64,000 nt of DNA, from assembly GCF_016801865.2 (NCBI RefSeq), contig NC_068937.1, positions 14,007,605-14,071,604 on the forward strand, given 5' to 3'. The DNA is from Culex pipiens pallens. Its lineage: Eukaryota; Arthropoda; Insecta; Diptera; Culicidae. Below the pieces are notes generated by a model that saw nothing but the letters and a program-made list of their open reading frames with translations, did no database searches and was not told the origin of the DNA. The position numbers and the translations under genes are program-made. Shown one piece after another: positions 48,490 to 59,826 of the stretch. The number at the start of each line of letters is the position of its first letter. Position 1 is the stretch's first letter.

Positions 48490-50046
48490 TAACGGAATAG
48501 TCGTGTTAAGAGCGCTTTATTGTAGAAGTAGAGAATATATATATATAGATGTGATTGTAAAAAAATACACAGAGTTAAACAGCTCATGAGTTTACATACA
48601 AGTTAGTCGACGACGGGGGATGTCACAATCAACAGCCGGTTGGCTTTTTTCTTCTTTTTTTGGCTTTTTGTTGAAAGATTATCTTTAAACCAAATTTATT
48701 TATTTTTTAAACTGACTAACCGATTAAGTTAATACACCTATACGATATTTTTTTTATTTGTTTATTTGTCTAGATTAATCTTAATTGGTTCGGGTTTCTC
48801 AAATCAATTTTCAACGAATTGCTAAAAATATACTCGTTAAACTGTGGTTGCAAAAAAAGGAAAGATAAATGTACACATGAATATTAACAAGAACCAATTA
48901 CACTTAGAAACATTTAACGACACTCTGCAATTGCATTAGTATTGACTGTGTTTGACTAAAACAACAAGTGAAAGTTCTCTTAGTGCTATTTAGGCTAATT
49001 GTTTTATTCTTTACTGTTTCTGTTACTACGAAATCACGTTTTATTTTGTTTTTATTCGTTAATCGCGCTTTAAAGTGTGTGTGTGAGCAGATATCAGTGT
49101 TACTTATCGTTTCGTTAAAAATACTTCTACCAAGTGTGGGGACAGGGACAGAAAAAGAAGTGTACAAAAATTGAGCTCTTTGCAGGCCACCTTTCGCCAG
49201 GGTGCGAAAGGGGAAAAGAGAAAGGGTAGCGAAGGGCCTTTCCATTGTTTGGTTTTTAATTTTCATGTTTTAGTCACTGTTGAAATTACACACAAATTGA
49301 TGAAATGCCATGCGTCTCCATGGCAAGTGCGCTCGATGGAGACGCATGGCGTTTCATCGAAAAAATTATTTTTTTGTTTAATTTTAGTCAGTGACTCAAA
49401 CTAAAAATTCGAAAACCGAGGAGCAGACCATGGCAGCCGAAAGTAAGATTTGGAAAATCGAAACTCGAGAAGTGCTAGAGCGGAAACTTTCATTTTCGTC
49501 ACCTTCCTAAACAGCGAATTCTTTTTCTTCCCTTTTAAATCCCTCTAATCTTTTTTTCGCGCGACATTTTCGATTAAGTTTTTGTAGATGAAAGGCTAAA
49601 AAGTAGTTGCTTGTTTTATGCTAGAATATTTTATTATAAATACACAATTTAAAGGCAGCGTATTCAATACTCGGGGCAACAAAGAGGGGAAAATAAAGAT
49701 TTTTAAAATATTGCTAAAAACAACCAAAGACACGCGCGCATTTGCATACTGCTCTTAAAATACACTACACAGTAATGTTGGTGCGTCTGATGTGCCGTTT
49801 TAATGCTAGTTAGAATTATACCATACTAATAATTGCTAACACTTCCTCCTCTGGGTAACCTGCTTCAATCCGCAATTATTTCGTTCTCAATATACACACA
49901 AACAATTATTTCACACATACAGTCACACTCATTTGGCACCGCGTTCTCAAAAATTTGACTTTACAACAAAAAAAACTAAACATTAAAAAAATTTAAACAC
50001 AAAACGAAAAAAAATCCTTTTAAAAAAAACAACTAACCTCATCCCC
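48490..50046 (-). other. WASp: probable 3' UTR of WASp
   Basis: On the minus strand downstream of the WASp stop there are several AATAAA signals (plus-strand tttatt at about 49630, 49004 and 48516-48521). The stretch is fairly free of recognised transposons, which begin again below about 48480. Which signal is used cannot be read from sequence alone. Confidence 0.4.
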
Positions 50047-50349
50047 TTAATCATCCCAATCGTCGTTGGCCGAGTTCGAGTCGCTGTCGTCCTCATCCGA
50101 CGACCGGATGACGCGGCCCCGTTCGGCCAGCGCTCTTCTCAGGGCGTCCGCTAGCGCATCCGTGCCACAATCTCCGCTTCCGGCACTTCCGCTGCTTCGG
50201 TCCGTGCCGGGGCCAGCGTTCTGTTCGCGGTCCTGCACCGGCCGCAGCACCACTCCGCCGCTCCGGATCTGCGACATCAAGTCACCCCGGAGGTCGCTTC
50301 CGCCGCCACCGGAACCGGAGCCGGTGCTGAGGGCGCTCTGGTCCACGGG
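50047..50349 (-). CDS. WASp: WASP homologue, terminal exon: second WH2, central helix and acidic tail
   Basis: Read on the minus strand, the acceptor catctttcacag precedes CCC GTG GAC CAG; the exon is 303 nt in phase 0 and ends in TAA. It encodes PVDQSALSTG, a Gly/Ser linker, a second WH2-like motif (DLRGDLMSQIRSGGVVLRPV), then the central amphipathic helix (ALADALRRALAERGRVI) and an acidic end rich in Asp and Glu that closes in DDWDD. These are the C and A segments that bind and activate the Arp2/3 complex; the penultimate-region Trp is the conserved Arp2/3 contact. PV at the exon start completes the LKxV end of the first WH2. Two WH2 motifs make it N-WASP-like. Confidence 0.95.
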   Translation of the reverse strand, partial: PVDQSALSTGSGSGGGGSDLRGDLMSQIRSGGVVLRPVQDREQNAGPGTDRSSGSAGSGDCGTDALADALRRALAERGRVIRSSDEDDSDSNSANDDWDD

Positions 50350-51020
50350 CTGTGAAAGATGAAAAAAGTAAGACATTAAAAACATTCAAAATAGAATTTT
50401 GATTCAGTCTAAGGATACGGTGGAGAACTTCCCTTGCCCCCTCAAAAAAAGTGGAGCGTCAGTAATTGCCGTCTTCGAAATCAAATTTTATAGCGTAAAA
50501 AAATGCAAACAAACTGTTTTGGAAGCTGCGACAGACAAAAACATGAAAAAACCCTGTAAATTTAAAAAAGGACGTGAAAGGAAGAAAGAAAAACAACAAT
50601 TTAAAAAAAAATCTAAAAAAAGCCGAACATTCTCAATAAAAAAAACATCAAAAAATTTAAAAAAACTAAAAATCTAAAAAAATTAAATGATAATTCAAAA
50701 CAAATGTAAAATTAGAAATTTCCTGGCATTCAAGAAGTTTTGAAAAACTAAAAACTGAAAGATAGAATTTGTCTTAATCCAGAATTTCTTTGAAACAAAA
50801 AAATAAAAAATATAAATTTGAAAATTCCGAAAATTCACAGGATTCAAAAATAACATCTGATTTCTAAATTAATTCAAATGGAATGATGTACGACAAAATC
50901 TCATAATCTTGTAAGAAAACGATGAAAAAAAATCAAACGCAGCCTTCAAGCTTGTTTTAAAATTGAAAAAAAAAATAAAAATTCAAGAAACATAATCTTT
51001 AAGATTTTATTAATTATAAA

Positions 51021-52308
51021 TAGAGGGTGACGAGCGGGAATTCCCGGGAAATCGACCATTTTTGGACCTCTCGATTCCCGGGAAATTTGGTCGAGACTCC
51101 CGGGAAATTTTAAGCTTATGAATATCGAAGCAAAATTATATAAAATAATCAGCTAATCAACTAATTCGAAATTGTTTTTGTCATTGGATGTTAAATTTAA
51201 TATTCGGTGTTCAAGTTTGAATAAACCAATGCATCTCTAATCTTCTTATTCAGAAAGTTTAAATTTTAACTTAAGCATACTTATACACAGTTATTCTTTC
51301 TAATTATTATTTCAAAGAGGAAAACTGCCCCTGATCGCATAAATGTCCCATATGCATTTTCATAGTTTTTGAGTTATTGATGCAGTTTTGTTCAAAATCG
51401 TGAGATCTTTCAGAAAAGCATATAACATCCAATACTTTGTTCTAGAAATCAGGAGGAAATCCAGTTTTTTCGCGAAAACTTAACACGTAGCCTTATGTGT
51501 GGGACAAACTTCAAATGCGTTTTTCTCAGTTTGCTGTTTTTGCATATGGGACATTTATGCGAACATGGGCAGAAAAGCCTTTTCAAGATAAGTATAATTT
51601 ACACATCCTCTCTCGAGCATAGCAATCCTCTTAATCTAGTTTTTTTTTTGGTAATGCTAAGGTTTTTTTTTCTTTTTCGATGTCAATAAGTTGTTTTGTG
51701 TTTCGCATCAACCTCATTTTTAATTAAAAAAAAACTCTGGCAATCTTTATAAAGTTAAGATCCGCCACAATTGTACATTCGGATTTTCCTAAAAACTATT
51801 TCGTCAATTAATATTTACAGTTGACATTAAAAAGAAAAAAAAACAAATTTAAATTGTTGTTTTGAGTCGTTATTTTTCATATTGCAAAAATCCCGATACT
51901 GGAAAATTATATATTAGCTTTTTTTTACATCACAAAAATCTATAAACAAGTTTGTGCAACTTTTGAAAAATCACTTAGTACGAATTAAGATTCGTAAACA
52001 TTTTAAACTACAACTATGAGTCCAAAAAAAATCAAGAAGCGATCTTGAATTTGCAGATTCAGAAAAAAATTAAAGGTAGACAGTTCCCGAAAATAACGAG
52101 GCTAGTAATTAACGTTATATTGAATAAGTGTAAATTAATTCTATCTAAATTCATTGAAAAGAAACACATTAATTACTTTTCTTTATAAATGATTGGCACT
52201 ATTGGCATATTTAAAAAAAACTCCCGGGTCCCGGGAATTCCCGGGAAATTGCAAAATTCAACTCTCGATTCCCGGGAAATTGAAAATCTCGAGAATCGTC
52301 ACCCTCTA
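51021..52308. mobile_element. hAT-like non-autonomous element with 8-bp target duplication
   Basis: Ends tagagggtgacg and cgtcaccctcta are perfect 12-base inverted repeats, flanked by the 8-base duplication attataaa (51013-51020 and 52309-52316). Subterminal gcgggaattcccgggaaat and cccgggaattcccgggaaat are shared with the 26190 family. The 8-bp duplication is the mark of hAT transposons. No transposase ORF; another MITE sits inside. Confidence 0.85.
51325..51572. mobile_element. MITE nested in the hAT-like element
   Basis: The left end ctgcccctgatcgcataaat and gtcccatatgca are mirrored by tgcatatgggac and atttatgcgaacatgggcag. It is younger than the host element, which it interrupts. Confidence 0.75.
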
Positions 52309-52719
52309 ATTATAAAGAATTAAAAAATCAGAAATTTTAAATATTAAAAAAAACTAGATCATTGAAAAAAATTGGAAAAAAATCCCAAAACTTTAAAATT
52401 AAAAAAACAACAATTTTTTTACACAATTTTGAATTCTTAAAAAAATTAAAGTCTTCAAAAAGATAAAAATAAATAAGAAAAATTATATTATAATTAAAAA
52501 CAGACGAAAAATTATAAAATTTTCTAAAAATTAAAAAAAAATAAAAGGTAAAAAAAATATATTTTTTAAAATCCAAAACTGATTTGAAAAAAATCTAAGC
52601 TTTAAAAAAAATCAAACCAAAAAAAATCACTAAATTCTGAAAATCACAGGAAAAAATCAAAAACAAAATTAGATTTTTAAATAATTTCTGAATTTTTGAA
52701 CTGTTAAAAACGCATTTAA

Positions 52720-53640
52720 ACCGTTGCCCGACCCGCAAAAAAGAAATTATTACCCCACTGGTACGGACAGATTTTTTCCTGTACAGATGAGCTTGAGATC
52801 GAATTAGGTAATACCTGCTTTGCTACACGCTGTGCAAGACTCGGGGACAACCCCGGAGGAAATCAATCGAGTAGCAAATGGATGAACTTTCAAAATTTTT
52901 GAAAAATTCAATCAGTGCTGTAAATGAATGAGTGATAGAAAAATCTATCATTTGATGATTACTGCATCAACTGTCAAAATAGCTTATAAGTTCTCTTCTT
53001 TCATCCCATGATTGCCAGCAAGAGCATCCATTTTCTATCACTACTCTTATTTTCCTCATTAACGCACACTCGACAAAGATTCTTTTGTTTTCTCAGAAAA
53101 GGGCAACTGAAAAACGCGTGAGGGGAATTGGGAACCAACCACGTATTACGTCTCGTTTAACTGCGTTGGCAAGTTTTGATTTGCTGCGGCTTTTTTTTTT
53201 TTTTTTGCTACACTCTGTAGAGATGATTGTGAATGCGAGAATGAGAGAGATAAAGAGAATGTCACACGGGATTGTGTATACACGAGATAGAGACTGGCAA
53301 TTCTTGGTGCTGAGAATCTCGCGACGGAAAGAAGGGCAGTGAAAGTTAGGAGGTCAGATTTTGGGCATGATAACAAGGCTATCAAGGCCAATTGAATAAA
53401 ATATAATATAACTCAAAAATGATGCACTTCTCTTCACAGTGTTTTGATGCAAAAAAGATCAAGCTCGAGCTTGGGCGGTTGGCCTTCAAAAACCAGCTAT
53501 AAGTCGCATGATAAACAACTTTTGCGAGAAAGAGAAAGGCGATTCTGATGCAAACAAACCAACTTCTGTGTCACTCTGAGGTGTGAATTAGTAGTAAATT
53601 TTCTACTTAAAAGCCTTATTGTAGTCGTTAATAATGAAAA
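52720..53640. other. unassigned intronic sequence with repeat-like segments
   Basis: Moderate GC with gagagagataaagag tracts. Short ORFs over 53085-53391 on both strands are unrecognised. No clear termini. Confidence 0.35.
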
Positions 53641-53790
53641 GTTCGATATTTTTAATGTTTATTATTTGGAATTTGCAAAAGGATTGAAAAGTTTTATAAA
53701 CATTCAGTATTTTTTTGAAAAGTTTTATAAACTTTCAGTATTTCTAGGCATGAACCAACGCATAACTATTGATTTTGATGGTTAACGATC

Positions 53791-54012
53791 TTAAGGAGGT
53801 ATTAGGCTACGGCGAACAAACAAAGAAACTCGCTCTTCTTGACAGTTTTTCAGTTTGCCTGCTTTGTTCATTTGCCTGCATATTTTTTTTTTTTTTTTTG
53901 TAGAAACGTCAGCCTGCATACATTTTGCTTTGTTAATGAGTTTGCCGCAAAAAAGTTTGAGAGTTTGGCAAACTGTCAAACATGAAAAGTTTGTTTGTCA
54001 TAGTCTAATGCC
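53791..54012. mobile_element. MITE with ends ttaaggaggtattaggctac, copy 3
   Basis: Same family as 10884 and 36286. The left part reads ttgacagtttttcagtttgc and the right part aaactgtcaaacatg, closing with catagtctaatgcc. Confidence 0.7.
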
Positions 54013-54325
54013 AACGCTAAATTTTGCAAAGTCACGCTCTTTCTACGCAAGAAGATCCATTTTTTGATAATTTGTTTTTCACTTAGTCCACGGCTCACCG
54101 GTTATGCCATTGGGGCGACCACGAGTCCGGTGCCATAATTCCAATCGCTCCAAATTTGCTTTTGTTTTGATTGCGCGCGAGCGCGCGCCTCTTCTCCGGC
54201 AATCACACTCCGATATCAGCACATGCCGGCCACATTTTATTAAGTCGCCGCGAATCTATGCCAACAACTTTAACCCCAAAAACTAGTCTTATCAAACAAG
54301 CAATCGTAACAACCACTCGACTTAC

Positions 54326-54487
54326 CTTGAGCGTCGTCCCCTTGCGGATGCTGTCCAGCAGTGCGGACCGGTTGTCGTCGACGACCACCGGGATGGCGGG
54401 GGCTTGCGCCTTCGGCATCGATCCCATGGGCGGTGGCGGGGGAGGGGCGGCTGCGGCGGCCGACGGTGGAGGTGGCGGTGGTGGGGG
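54326..54487 (-). CDS. WASp: WASP homologue exon: polyproline stretches and first WH2
   Basis: The minus-strand acceptor cacattttag and donor aag|gtaagt bound 162 nt (54 codons, phase 0). The product has eight prolines, S, five alanines, six prolines, MGSMPKAQAPAIPVVV and then the G-actin-binding WH2 motif DDNRSALLDSIRKGTTLK, which continues as PV in the next exon. Polyproline runs bind profilin and SH3 adaptors. The 72-nt intron upstream and 3,976-nt intron downstream are consistent with joining its neighbours in phase 0. Confidence 0.95.
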
Positions 54488-54559
54488 CTAAAATGTGTTT
54501 TTAGAATTTTTCGATTAGTCAAGAATGAATGGGTGAAGAAGCTTGAAGCAGTGACTCAC

Positions 54560-54757
54560 AGGTCCGGGAATCGGTGCCGCCGGAGCGGGTGGTGCCGGCG
54601 ATTCCTTGTGCTGCTGCTGCTGCTGGATCGGCGGGGGTCGGGAAGGCGCTTGGTTCACCTTGGGTGGGGTCGTCGCCGGCAGTGGGGGCAGTGTCCGGTT
54701 CGGGGGCGGTGGCGGTGGGTTCCGTTGCTGAACGTTTCCGTTGGGCTGTTGGGGGGA
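54560..54757 (-). CDS. WASp: WASP homologue exon: proline-rich region
   Basis: The exon is 198 nt, phase 0 at both ends, acceptor cttcaattacag and donor gacct|gtgagt. It encodes SPQQPNGNVQQRN followed by six prolines, NRTLPPLPATTPPKVNQ, PSRPPPI, a five-Gln run and ESPAPPAPAAPIPGP. Several PxxP and PPLP cores are typical SH3/profilin ligands of WASP proteins. Low complexity makes the sequence poor for homology, but position and frame between the GBD and WH2 exons are decisive. Confidence 0.92.
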
Positions 54758-54812
54758 CTGTAATTGAAGATTAGTACGATGTGACCATGAAACCGACGAC
54801 GATGGAACCAAC

Positions 54813-54968
54813 CTGTTGGGTCTGTTGCTGCTCGTGGTGGTTCCGGATCGGGACGGGCGGTGGTCTCTGCTTGCGGTTGTTGCCGGACTGTTCCGACTTC
54901 ATCGTGTCCAACACCTTGTGGTTCTGAATAAAGTCGTAGATGAATTCGCGCGTCTCGCGATCTTTCAG
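54813..54968 (-). CDS. WASp: WASP homologue exon: C-terminal helix of the GTPase-binding domain
   Basis: The exon is 156 nt in phase 0, with acceptor ctcccctacgcag. The product LKDRETREFIYDFIQNHKV matches the autoinhibitory helix after the CRIB motif in N-WASP (from memory, LKDRETSKVIYDFIE). In the resting protein this part of the domain packs against the central helix until Cdc42 binds. A basic stretch NNRKQR and PPPVPIR then lead into a Gln-rich end. The donor is caacag|gttggt, a weak non-consensus site, and the intron after it is only 55 nt with a perfect tactaat branch site. Confidence 0.94.
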
Positions 54969-56466
54969 CTGCGTAGGGGAGGGGTGGGGAACGGAACGGG
55001 GACAGCGGCAGCGTGAAAACAGATGAGAAGAAACAAGAAAGAAAAAAACGAACGCAACATTATAATTGGTGGTTTGGTTTACTGACGATACGCACTGCAC
55101 ACGGTGCGGCGGCGCATGGACGGACGGAGAGCGTAACCAACTTTTCTCGCCAAAACAAAGTATGTTAACAGGTCCACCACGCGGTGGGCAACATAGATAA
55201 CGAACCCGCGCTTAGATGGAATGATGCTTGCTTGGAGAGAGAAGCAGGGTGGGCACTCGGGGATTTTTATTTTCACGGTAAAATTTGGTTAGGTTGGTGT
55301 GAAAAATAGTGTTTGTGTTGACAAAAGAAAGCCGCTAACGCCTACTAATACTTTATTTTGACTTTACTCTAAATATTAAACAGGGAAATCTCCCACAACT
55401 ATTTTACTATTTTTTCCGATATTCGCGAGTTGAAAAATGATAGCCATCCATAAATAACGTGGATATTTAATGGAGGGGTGACGATTGTCCACACTCCATA
55501 CGAAACAAGTTATTTTTTGTATGGAAAATTGCCTACGTGGTTTAGTCCTTCTATAAGGCTGGTATGCTGATCGGAAGGAACGCAAAACTCCATATAAAAA
55601 AACGCCCAAGAAACGGTCAAGGAAAGGGTCACGAAAAGATTTTTCTTAAGCGGTACGCAGCTGAAAAGTAAAAGAAACGGAAAAATTGCGTTTGACGTTT
55701 CTTCGCGCGGTGCTTGTTTGTAATATGTTTTGATGAAAAAATCAAAGAATTGTAATTTTCATTTTTGATTGCGACTGATAATTAGAAACGTTTTAAATGA
55801 TTTTGTATTGGATATAATAATATTTAAAATTCCCGCCGAATCTCAAAATGCAGAATATTGAAATTAAAAGGACAGATTTAGTTTTTTGGTCGAAATGGAG
55901 TTAAAAAAAAATGTCTTTATAGATGTCGGCCATCGTGTCACCAACTATTTATTGCTATACCAACCAGTAGTCCGTATTACGAGTCCCCTGCGCTGTCCGA
56001 TAGATCCACACTCGCGGGACCAAAATGAAGTAAATCAGAGTGAAATTAAACTTGAAAATAATCATACAAATATCTATGTTCTTACTAAAAATACAATAAT
56101 AATCTGAAATTTTGAAATCCAACCAAACAACAAATTCAAAAATATGAAAAAACAAACATTTCAGAAATTTCAAATAACAATTTCTTAAAAAATAATAAAG
56201 AAAATTTCAACAAAAATCTGAAATTTGGAAATTAAAAATTAAAGGTATGCAGAATTGAATAATAATTTTAATATTAAAGTTTTTATAAATTCAATAGCTC
56301 AAAAATGTTAAAATTCGGAACGAATGAACAAGTCGAAATTTCAAAAGTTCTAAAAAGAAAATATAGAAATTTGTAAAAACAAATTTACGAAAACCTCGAA
56401 ATTATAGCAATCAAAACCTCTATTTCTTCGAAAATTACAAAAATCTAGAATGAAAATTTAACAATT

Positions 56467-56670
56467 TAAGAATTTTAGAATTTTAGAATTTAAGAATTTA
56501 AGAATTTAAGAATTTAAGCATTTAAGAATTTAAGAATTTAAGAATTTAAGAATTTAAGAATTTAAGAATTTAAGAATTTAAGAATTGAAGAATTGAAGAA
56601 TTGAAGAATTTAAGAATTTAAGAATTTAAGAATTTAAGAATTTAAGAATTTAAGAATTTAAGAATTCAAG
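56467..56670. repeat. tandem array of 8-base unit aatttaag
   Basis: About 25 units of aatttaag with few changes (a short run of aattgaag near 56583-56605). Confidence 0.95.
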
Positions 56671-56719
56671 AAAATAAATTAAACATTTGTACTCAATTTG
56701 TACCAGCCTTATTTAATAA

Positions 56720-57800
56720 TTTCCAAATATCCTGACTTCCTAATTTCCTAATTTCCTAGTTTTCGAATATCCTTATTTTCTTATATCCTTATTTCCTAAT
56801 TTCCTAATTTCCTCATTTCCGAATTTCTCAAATTCCTTATTTCCTAATTTCTTAACTTCCTAAACTCCTTATTTCCTAGTTTCCTAATTTCTTAATCTCC
56901 TGATTTCCTAATTTCCTAATTTCCTAATTTTCTAATTCCCTAATTTCCTAATTTTCTAATTTCCTTTTTTCCTAATTTCCTAATTTCCTAATTTCCTAAT
57001 TTCCTAACTTCCTAATTTCCTAACTTCCTAATTTCCTAACTTCCTAACTTCTTGACTTCCTTATTTCGTCGCCATCGTGCTAACTTGTCGTACGTGCATT
57101 TTGGGCCAAATTGAGTTAAGAACGCTCACAACAGCTCACAATGCCTCACCTTTTGACCTTCACAGATCCCCAAAATTCGATTTCAATCCTGAGATATTCA
57201 ACAAAAACCTAAAAAACTCCGTGCATTTTTGTCACTTTACTTATGAAAGTAGTTTCAATCTTGTCGTGCTATCTTGTCACTCCATGAAAATTGATGTAAG
57301 TGCGACAAAAGTCCAAAGGGATTTCAGGCCAGAAAAGTCAGGATGCGTTTGTCGCACCTACAAGCTAGACTACCGTAAACATTTGTAATTATAACTCGGG
57401 AGTCCAGCAACCAACTTCAACCAAGCTTTGGGACAATGCACAGAATGGTTAGCCAAACAAAACGTGTTTGTTATTGTTTACATTGCGTGCTCTCGTTTTT
57501 GAATATTCAAGGTCAAACATTAAAACGCGTTTTTCTCGGAACGTCAAAATGGCGGATGCGACAAGATAGCACGACGACGTCGATTTCCTAGTTTCCTGAT
57601 ATCCTGATTTCCCAATTATTTAACTTCAAAACTTCCTCACTTCCTAAGATCCTAATTTTGTAATTTAATTTCCTAACTTCCTTACTTTCTAATTTCCTAG
57701 TCTCTTAATTTCAAAATTTGCTAATATCATAATTTCCAAATTTCCTAATTCCCTGATTTCATAATTACATAATTTTTTAATTTCCTTATTGCATAATTAC
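56720..57800. repeat. tandem array of 8-base unit aatttcct, interrupted
   Basis: Units of cctaattt recur at 56723-57065 and again, more degenerate, at 57585-57800. The break is the transposon at 57067-57582. Confidence 0.9.
57067..57582. mobile_element. TIR element inside the aatttcct array
   Basis: The left end (cgtcgccatcgtgctaactt then gtcg) is matched by the reverse complement of the right end (cgacaagatagcacgacg then acg). The 103-codon ORF inside is unrecognised. Array units on both sides show the insertion was into a pre-existing array. Confidence 0.75.
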
Positions 57801-59249
57801 ATATTATTTTAATTATAGTTTTTCTAGTTTTAGAATTTAAGAGTTTCTAATTTTCTGTTTGTTTTAAAGAAATGTTCAATTATTGATTTCTTAATTTTGT
57901 TTATAATTGTTGTTAAATGTTTTTGAATAAACATTTTTAATCTATTTAATTTTAACTTTTGAATATTTCTAATTTTTTTATTTTTTCCCCGAAAGAACCT
58001 CAAGCGCGCACACCGTCAATCGCGCTCATACCGAACTGTCAACATTTCTTGGGGGGGTCACGAAAAGAACACGCAACATTTCTTGACCGCGTTCCTTCCG
58101 ACCGTACTATAGGTGGCCTTGAGAAAAACTATTTTTTCACAAAATTTTAATTTTGATAAGAGTATCTCAGCAACCAGCAGTCGTATAAACAATGTCAATT
58201 TTTTTAGGAAATTATCCATTTTATCCAAAAATCTCTTTTTTCGAAATAAATGTCTTCGGTACCAGTTTTACACTATCCTAAATGGCAGAATGGTCCGCCT
58301 TTACATAGGCGTACCGAAAACCTTACAAAAACTTACAAATTTATGAATCCAGTGTAGTAGGCTGATGCTTTGGGATGTTCCCTTCAATGTTGTATACTTG
58401 GTTGATAAAAATTTTCAGCTTAAAACTATTTTTGATGCAATTTAAAAAAATGTGTTTTCGACTACTTTTTCCAGGGTGCGGGGCAGAATGGGCCACCTTA
58501 GAAAACAAGCCATTTCGTCTAATACAACGTTGAAGGGTGATAAGAAATGACTTAAGTAACCTTTCCAACATAGTTTCCATGAAGTTTGATAACTTTTATA
58601 AAAATATTCACCTAACAAAACAAACATTTTTGAAAATAGTGTAAATATGTCGAAATAAGACACTATTTTTACAAATAAGCGTCAAAACAATTAAAAAATC
58701 AACTAATGTTGCACGTGATTTGTGAAGCTACCAGTAGTGAAATAATCCATTTAGTTCAAATTTTTCAACTTATGATTGTTTTTATAAGGCATGAACAGGG
58801 TGGTCCATTCTGCCCCCACGTGGATTTTAATTTAACACTTCCACCACCAAGCCTCTAAATGATTTGAAGGTTCCGTTGTTGTTTGCTTACCTTTGTAATG
58901 GTTCCTGGTAACATTATAAACATTGAACAAACTTTTTCAAACAATCTAACTTTCGAGAAAGCTTATGTAAGAATCTCGAAATAAACAACATTTGCGTGGG
59001 TTTTCAATAAATTTACATGTTTGCTCATAATTCGTAAAATAAAATGAATTCAAACGTCGTTTTCGGTATGGTGATGTTATTTGACGTCCTTTATAAGACC
59101 CTTGCCTTACAGTTTGTTTAAATCCATTCTAAAGCCCAAAACCAAGGGTGGCCCATTCTACCCCACTGCCCCTATTAATAATTGCAGTAGATCCGAGATC
59201 ACCCAAAAGTGTGTTGCAATAATTTAAAGGGACCACCCCTTATGCATTG

Positions 59250-59345
59250 TCTTTACCACTGAGAGGATTTTGTAAAAGAACCACATTTCACAGAATCTAC
59301 AGGAGAGTAGGTTGCGTGGACATGCCGTACCAAACGCTTCACTTT
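59250..59345 (+). repeat. dispersed repeat with tgcgtggacatgccgtacca, copy 3
   Basis: Matches the module at 11098 and 28500: gaggattttgtaaaag, ttcacagaatctacag, gcgtggacatgccg, caaacgcttc. Confidence 0.6.
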
Positions 59346-59826
59346 ATAGCAACTATAAGGCTTTTCCATTGTCAAAAAAAAAATACCGTCATCTGGGGCG
59401 AATCGGGCCACATGGGACGAATTGGGACAGCTGTTTTAGCTCTAACTCCTGCAATCCCTATTCAAACTGTATTTCCGATTCGCCTCAAAAGACGGTATTT
59501 GTTAAGTTTGTTGATCTCTCGTGTGAAAATATTCTCTAAATTACATAATCATGATGTTTAGTTTAATTTAATTTTAATATTGTTTTTTTTTTATTTTTAG
59601 TAGGGTATTTGAAATTTTAAACAAAACTTGATTTGAAAAAATATGTTTAGAGTGTAACAATCCGTTAAGAAACCCCATTCTCAAAATGCAGATTTTTTTT
59701 TATAATTTAATAGCTGCAAATTTTTTACTAAGATTTTTTTTTAGAAACTAATGATGCAAAATTGCGTTTTGTGGTCTTAGTGAAAGTACTCTCCGAATTT
59801 TTTTATTGTTTGTTGTTTCACAATTG

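Larger units (their letters stand above)
50350..54325 (-). other. 4.0-kb WASp intron
   Basis: Holds the hAT-like element (51021-52308) and MITEs. 50400-51000 and 52320-52700 are extremely A-rich; the lysine-rich ORF at 50399-50677 is a by-product of that. Confidence 0.75.

Noticed and set aside
50399..50677. 92-codon lysine-rich ORF
   Set aside because: Generated by A-rich intron sequence; no domain, and it lies inside the WASp intron.
57077..57388. 103-codon ORF inside the TIR element
   Set aside because: No transposase signature or other motif; the element is only about 516 bp.
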